64,000 nt of DNA from Meandrina meandrites. Taxonomy: Eukaryota > Cnidaria > Anthozoa > Scleractinia > Meandrinidae. Both the position numbers and the translations under genes were made by a program. Below, piece by piece: positions 58,692-64,000 of this stretch (its first letter is position 1; every line of letters starts with the position of its first letter). The stretch lies in contig OY855906.1 in assembly GCA_963693305.1 (NCBI GenBank), forward strand, positions 28,101,937 to 28,165,936, in the 5' to 3' direction. The notes beneath the pieces are model-generated. The model made no database searches, had not been told where the DNA came from, and saw only the letters and a program-made list of their open reading frames with translations.

Positions 58692-58800
58692 AAGCCTGGG
58701 CTTCAACGGTATCGAACTGGCATCGCACCGGTATCGCCGCTGAAGCCCTGAATTTTATTTATTTATTTATTTTTCAGGCTTCTTTATTCTAATTGCTGCG
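58692..58800 (+). repeat. Decayed relative of the tRNA-derived SINE
   Basis: CATCGCACCGGTATCGCCGCTGAAGCCCTGAATTTT...TTTTTCAGGCTTCTTT matches the 3' half of the SINE at 38703, with a (TTTA)n expansion in the hairpin loop. It sits before shared exon 2 of set 2, so it is an independent insertion or was shifted. Confidence 0.5.
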
Positions 58801-59983
58801 ATAATCATTATATTTATCACTTTCATATACATCCGCAGTTCATACATGAATCATTCCATATACATTACATTAGATCTCTACTCGTAATACGACTACTATT
58901 AAGCAATAAATTTTTAATACGCGTTTTTGCCGAAAGCTTTTACCTTATGGGGGCAGAATTTAAAAAAAAAAAAAAAAGGAATGAAAACGAGGGCATAATA
59001 TATATGATGACATTTACCATTACTGTTGCGTTCTTTATAAATTTACACACACACTATATCCTTTTTTTTTAAGGATTGTAAGGGACTCAACAAAATTTCC
59101 AATTTCGTAAAATTTCTTGCTGACCCAATATAGAAAAGCATCAACCACCCGGTGATTATTTTATTTTGTTGTTGTTGTTTACTATTAGACATGGTAAACA
59201 AAAAGTAGTTTATTGCCTGAGGACCTTTTTAATTACTTTTTTTGTTGTTGTACTTCCACACGGAAAACAAATTAAAAAGAGTTAATGTAAGTTACTTTTT
59301 CACTATTTTACTAAAACATTCTACTAAAATATTTGGGTAAATATTTCTTCTTAATATGCAAAAGCAACTTTGAAGGAAATGGTATTCATTTGCTTCGTAT
59401 TTCTGACATATTCTACGTTTTTTTTTTTCTGAAATGTAACTTTGTAACTGTGTAGTGTGTTATTTATTCTATTCTTTTCAAATGTCCTCAGACTGCTTCA
59501 CTCTTAAATGAAATTTTAATGATGCAATTTATTTTATCGGACAAGAAAACTTTGAGCTTTTAATAAAAAGTGATGAATTTTAATAGAAAAGGAATAGAAA
59601 ACTAAACATTGCATTGTAAACGTGCAATGCAATGCTCACAAGACGTCTTGCCCTTTTCAAGTTAATACGTCTTAATGGTTGACTACAGTGTAGAGAACTA
59701 TAAAATATAAAACATTGAAACAGCAAACACGAGTGCGGCTTGCATTAGAGCCAGTTATATACATCGATTGAGAATAGATTACCAAAAGTCAATATTATTT
59801 ATTTTTATGACTGTGAAAAACTTGTTTTGAGGGTAAAAGGTTCTATAAACAATAATTACGAATAACACATTTTGTGTCCACCAAGAAAGAAGACCAAAAA
59901 TAATAATTGAGAAAGTAAATAGAGACACTAGCTACGCTTGCTGTGACTGACAACAGCTAACCGAAATGTATGATTACTTGCAG

Positions 59984-60052
59984 GCTCACAGTTTCTATGA
60001 AACTTTACAGAAATCTCGAATTTCTGTTGAAGACAACAAGGAAAATGCCGAG
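59984..60052 (+). CDS. Shared GRL exon 2, set 2 (intact)
   Basis: 69 bp between cttgcag and gtaaag, phase 0 at both ends: AHSFYETLQKSRISVEDNKE plus three more residues, NAE. It encodes the intracellular stretch between TM6 and the pre-TM7 block. Compared with set 1, GAA stands at the position of the TAA stop, and the surrounding introns are alignable. Confidence 0.75.
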
Positions 60053-60380
60053 GTAAAGATTTTAATATCTATCTATATATCTATCTATATAGCGTTGTGA
60101 TAGGTTCAGATTTAAGCATACGTTCCATTTCCATGCATGGAGTTGGTCATAAGCTTTTTATTTTTTTTTGGTTTTCGAAAGCCCTCAAATTCAAATTTTG
60201 CAGCTAAAACGAGTGCCACTCGCATCTAGGAGAATGTTTCTACTTCATTTCTACAATGTTTTAACGAGAATTTCGCTTAAATTCTTAGAAGTGTTCCATC
60301 TCTGAGCAGTTCGTTAGTATAACAAGTCGCATTACAGTGAATAAATACCTTATATTTTCTTTGTTATTATCACTGTTTAG

Positions 60381-60470
60381 CTGACGCTTTTCCTTGCGCA
60401 TCTCCGAGGGGAGCCCATCGGATTGTCTGTGGGAGGAATAGCGGTAGTCGACAAGTCTCTCTTCCTTACG
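60381..60470 (+). CDS. Shared GRL exon 3, set 2 (pre-TM7 signature)
   Basis: 90 bp after cactgtttag and before gtgagt, phase 0. LTLFLAHLRGEPIGLSVGGI and on to DKSLFLT: the Gr-superfamily block before TM7. It is nearly identical to 38989-39078 even at the DNA level, whereas the introns differ much more. That points to coding constraint or gene conversion. Confidence 0.82.
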
Positions 60471-60519
60471 GTGAGTAGACATAGGTACACAAGGCACAGT
60501 GCATGAAATGTCTTACTTA

Positions 60520-60520
<1 letters not shown>

Positions 60521-60568
<48 letters not shown>
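60521..60568. repeat. (CTGT)12 microsatellite
   Basis: Twelve uninterrupted CTGT units, followed by (TGG)4, in the intron after shared exon 3. Confidence 0.97.
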
Positions 60569-60907
60569 GGTGGTGGTGGTGAAGGTGAGGGGATGCGTTC
60601 TTTAATCTGCCGATTATTGGATTCTTTTGTCATGGAATGGGAAAGATTAGAGCCTTTTTCTGTAAAGTAATAAGAGTCCTAAGTAGTAATTTTTTCGGTT
60701 AATTAATACAAGGAGTGCTACAGTACTGCCGGCTCAAAGCAAGGAAACTAAATGTCAACCGGAGACGGCAACAAAGAGGAAGATTAACGGCAAGTTATCC
60801 TACGGAAAACGTTAAATTACTTTAGATCCATTCGAGAAATGGACAAAATTCACGACAAACCCAAAGGGTAGCCTTGTTTGGGACTATTCTGGAAAATGTT
60901 CACCGAG

Positions 60908-61106
60908 CAGGTGCGTAGCTAGGGGCGCCCCCCTCCCCTTTTTGTGAGATAATTTTTGAAGGAAATATCACACGAACCTTATAATTCAGGTGGCGAAAAG
61001 TGTAAATCCGAAGAACCAATGTGCCATAAATCTTTTCTAGTGCTAGATAGTTACATACTCAATTTTTTAGTGTGACCCCCTTTGGAAAATCCTGGCTACG
61101 CCCCTG
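60908..61106. mobile_element. hAT-like MITE, about 199 bp
   Basis: Ends CAGGTGCGTAGCTAGG and CCTGGCTACGCCCCTG are near-perfect inverted repeats of the CAGGGGCGTAGCCAGG type. Flanks CCGAG and ACGAG may be a decayed 5-base duplication. It lies in the last intron of set 2. Confidence 0.65.
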
Positions 61107-61230
61107 ACGAGTGTGTCATGCAAGAAGTGCTTAGCAACTCATATCACTTATTTAATTTCTCTGCATGGTTTATTTAAAACGCATCTTTTTACCTCATTGC
61201 TTACATTTTTCTTCACTTGTTTTTACACAG

Positions 61231-61284
61231 CTCTTTGGGATAATAGCGTCCTACTTTGTCGTGCTGTTAACTTTACCGACCTAA
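61231..61284 (+). CDS. Shared GRL last exon, set 2 (TM7 and stop)
   Basis: 54 bp after ttttacacag, phase 0: LFGIIASYFVVLLTLPT, then TAA. SYFVVLL is the TM7 signature of the Gr superfamily. It differs from set 1 at its first residue (Leu for Val). No perfect AATAAA lies close behind; AATATAAA near 61429 is the nearest candidate. Confidence 0.83.
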   Translation, partial: LFGIIASYFVVLLTLPT

Positions 61285-62701
61285 ACTGAGGAGAGAAGAA
61301 GTATACCGGCAGCAAGTGCACGCTAGCGCTTGTGTGTTGTCCGCATACTTTTAGACTTTTTGGTTAAATCAAATTTAAGTTGTTTAATCGTGTGTTCGGC
61401 TTTCGTTGTAGATATTAACAAACAAAAAATATAAAGCGAAACAAAAACAGAACAGAACTACTGTATTGTGCATGTAGACACTGCCTAATAATGTGTCATA
61501 ACTGTACAATAATCATATAATTTCGGAATATAATTATACTTCTTCCATTGACATCAAGGTCTGCATAACCAGTCAGTACAATTATTAGCTAACCAATGTT
61601 CAGTCAAATATGCATTCAGCGATAGCGATCACCCTTGGGGCATGGGTATACAAGTTTATTCAGCAGGACTTTGACGTATAGCATGTATCTACAGAGTCAT
61701 CCGCGGAATTGCCAGACTTTAAAGTCGTTGTCGACGCACGTTTCCGTTTCGTAAACGGTCGATGCCATTTTTTCCACTATCATCTAAATTTTTCCTACTA
61801 AAAAGAATCAGAATCGAACCTGGAACCTCTGGCATGCCAGCAGCCCTCTCTCATCACTATACGACCCTACGCCACCACGTTGATCCGCCAAACCCCCGAA
61901 AAATTTAATTATTTAAGGTGACTTTCTTACTGTTATATATATAATAGGTGACCCTGGCCTATCCCTATCCGTCATGAGCCTAACCGTGAATCTAACTTAT
62001 TTTAAATAATCGTCTTATCTAGGCCTAATTTCATCTCATAATCAAAGCACAGTTTCGACCTTATCCAGGCCTAAACTAGAGCAGATATGGCACCGTCTAT
62101 TCCGAAATGCATTTTTACCAATGATAGCATCGACCGCCAGAAATGGCTCCGACCGTTTACGAAAGGGAATTGAGCGTCTTCGACCCTCTCTTGATCACAG
62201 AGAGGAGTTCAGGTGCTCAAACACAGCCTGAGTACTGGCCATACGTAAAATGCCGAAACGCTTGTCGGCATTTTCTATTTAAATATCGCGTCTGCCGCGT
62301 TAATAAAAGTTACTTAAAAAACTTAACTGAATAAACGTAAAACTAATTACTGTAGTTCAATAGTGCATTTTGTGGGACCTCGACAACTGGCCGCAGCATC
62401 GAAATGAGGCCGCTTATATGGTTTTTATACAATTAATAATCAATAACAGTTATAATAAACCTGTATATGTACATACTGAGTGTTGGAAACCTAGAATTGT
62501 TATCAATGAGGGTATTTTGGAATGGGCTGTCATTGCGATGTGTGTTTCTGCATGGTGAACAATGAACAAAAAAGACGAAAAACCAGCAACTGCATAGAGC
62601 GGGTAAACTTTGCCCCATTGCTTACAGAAATTGAAACGAATACTCTACACCTTTCGCAATAGCAGTGCACACTTCGTGTTTACCTATAAATTGCAGCCCG
62701 G
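61285..62701. other. Mostly unassigned; one tRNA-like SINE candidate
   Basis: On the minus strand at about 61808-61885, TGGCGTAGGGTCG and GGTTCGATTCT are spaced like pol III A and B boxes, suggesting a tRNA-derived SINE. The anticodon region is not a proper stem-loop. Short ORFs at 62143-62558 have no recognisable family. Confidence 0.35.
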
Positions 62702-62954
62702 CAGGGGCAGAACTAGGAGGAAGGTGCAAGGGAAACTTGTCTAAACAAAAAAATCCTGAAAAGGGTCGTGCCTTAACAAAATATTCCTGCGATGGATTCT
62801 ACAAATAAGTAGAGAAAATCCTGCCGCCGAAAGTTTTTACCCCCCTCCCCCACTACCGGTTATTTCTAATGGTCCGTCCCTAATACAAATGGTATTCTGA
62901 AAAAAAAAAATCTATGTGCACCTCTCCTGACAAAAAATCCTGGATCCGCCCCTG
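62702..62954. mobile_element. hAT-like MITE, about 253 bp
   Basis: Ends CAGGGGCAGAACTAGGAGG and TCCTGGATCCGCCCCTG, imperfect inverted repeats of the widespread CAGGGGCGGATCCAGGA type. Confidence 0.6.
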
Positions 62955-62958
62955 GTCA

Positions 62959-62959
<1 letters not shown>

Positions 62960-63042
<83 letters not shown>
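62960..63042. repeat. (TAA)n microsatellite
   Basis: About 27 TAA units directly after the MITE, followed by a short duplication of GGGCAATGGGGTAGGACAGG (63045-63095). Confidence 0.95.
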
Positions 63043-63298
63043 GGGCAATGGGCAATGGGGTAGGACAGGCTAAATGGGCAATGGGGTAGGACAGGCTGGT
63101 GCCTTAGCCTACTTCGGGAAGATGGACGTTCCCGCCCACCATAGTCTGGGGTGGTGTCTTTGTCAAGCACCAGTAACCCCAAAACCACCCCTGTTAGGGT
63201 TACAACAAACGGGTAGCTGGGGCTCACTAGGCTTGGTAGCCAGCCCAACTAGGAGAAGGTCACTCTGAACAAAAACCAACACAATAAAGTGTTAAAAC

Positions 63299-64000
63299 AT
63301 GACAAGTAATAATGACAATTTTTCATACCGCATCGGTCGTCGCGCGGGTAAACAAGGACCGCGTCCCTCAGTAGGGAACCAGGCTGGGGTCGAAAAATAT
63401 GCTACTGGAACAAACTCCACCCAACAAGCAGATGAGGATTACCACGCCGAGGATATTCCTCAAAGAGGCCCTCAAAATGCACCTACTGTAAATCGTCAAA
63501 GAGAAACAAGAAGTAAATGGACCAGGGAGGAGTATATAGGAGTGATGGAAGCATACTTTAAAGCTGTAGCTAAGCCCAATGCATCGGTCATAACAGATGC
63601 ATATAATATCTGGCGAGCTCAAAACCCAACCAAAAGACCAAACATGGATGCTAATAAACTGGCAAACACCAGACGGGACATCATGAACAAGAAAAGACTG
63701 ACAGACATGGAAATTCAAGCCATCAAAGACAAAATGACGGACAAGACAGACTGTACCGAGAACAATAGCCGTCATGAAGGCAATCCCTCTGTAGTAGCTG
63801 TGGAAGATAATGCTCCCATGGCGTGCGATGAGGTAGCTGTCCACAACGATAAAGAACAACTAAATGATCCCAAAGTGCCGGAGATCCCTCAACACACCAA
63901 TGATGGAGATGAAGCTGCAATGATGGAAGAAATTTTGAGGAAGTGGGAGATTGTGAAAGAGACAAACATATCTGAACGACCACCTATACCAAAAATCAAA
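63299..64000 (+). CDS. N-terminal part of a probable LINE ORF, cut by the window edge
   Basis: Open from an ATG at 63299 to the last base (234 codons, no stop). A low-complexity polar start is followed by a segment near residues 69-135, RSKWTREEYIGVMEAYFKAV ... IWRAQNPTKRPNMDANKLAN ... KKRLTDMEIQAI, and then an acidic linker. I associate this WTREEY/DANKLAN segment with the N-termini of cnidarian and sponge non-LTR retrotransposon ORFs, upstream of the endonuclease and RT. The catalytic part would lie outside the window, so this is an inference. Confidence 0.5.
   Translation, partial: MTSNNDNFSYRIGRRAGKQGPRPSVGNQAGVEKYATGTNSTQQADEDYHAEDIPQRGPQNAPTVNRQRETRSKWTREEYIGVMEAYFKAVAKPNASVITDAYNIWRAQNPTKRPNMDANKLANTRRDIMNKKRLTDMEIQAIKDKMTDKTDCTENNSRHEGNPSVVAVEDNAPMACDEVAVHNDKEQLNDPKVPEIPQHTNDGDEAAMMEEILRKWEIVKETNISERPPIPKIK

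Noticed and set aside
63368..63983. Minus-strand ORFs of 163 and 86 codons
   Set aside because: They are antisense to the plus-strand ORF that runs open from 63299 to the window end and has LINE-like motifs.

Overview
The window looks like gene-poor, AT-rich, repeat-laden metazoan DNA, most likely from a cnidarian (sea anemone or stony coral). The reasons are a single-exon class A GPCR, a tandem family of seven-transmembrane proteins of the insect gustatory-receptor-like (GRL) superfamily, and a dense mix of Gypsy, LINE, Penelope-like, tyrosine-recombinase, hAT-like, Kolobok-like and foldback elements. The assignment is inferred from gene content, not from a database search.

Layout. 1-5.3 kb: one intact rhodopsin-class GPCR (3225-4268) and its flank. 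5.3-14.9 kb: a repeat thicket with broken LINEs, two hAT-like elements, a spaced short-motif array and a long inverted repeat. 14.9-61.3 kb: six large coding exons (A 16027, B 20679, C 34384, D 46708, E 50785, F 57253), all on + and each about 342 codons. Each follows its own copy of a roughly 1-kb upstream block and ends at the same phase-0 AAG|gtaag donor. Only two sets of the three short C-terminal exons are visible, one after A-B-C (38373-41044) and one after D-E-F (59984-61284). A young, intact Gypsy retrotransposon (27044-33731) and a LINE split the upstream block of C. 41.6-45.4 kb: a dead transposase gene, a GPCR pseudogene fragment and MITEs. 61.3-64 kb: small elements and, at the edge, an ORF that is probably the start of a LINE.

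How it fits together. The exon set looks like an alternative-first-exon chemoreceptor locus of the type known from Drosophila Gr39a, Gr28b and Gr23a. Several 5' exons carry the N-terminus and most membrane segments, and each could be joined to shared exons encoding the TM7 signature. The damage is complementary: A, B and C are open but their nearest shared exon 2 has an in-frame stop, whereas the second shared set is intact but D and F carry the same one-base frameshift. E plus set 2 is the only fully open combination of neighbours, coding for about 412 residues.

Pieces of GPCR flank recur at 44-45, 49 and 52-54 kb next to receptor upstream blocks. The ancestral tandem unit was therefore probably a GPCR followed by a GRL gene, and most GPCR copies have since been lost. 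All similarity statements are by-eye comparisons within this window.
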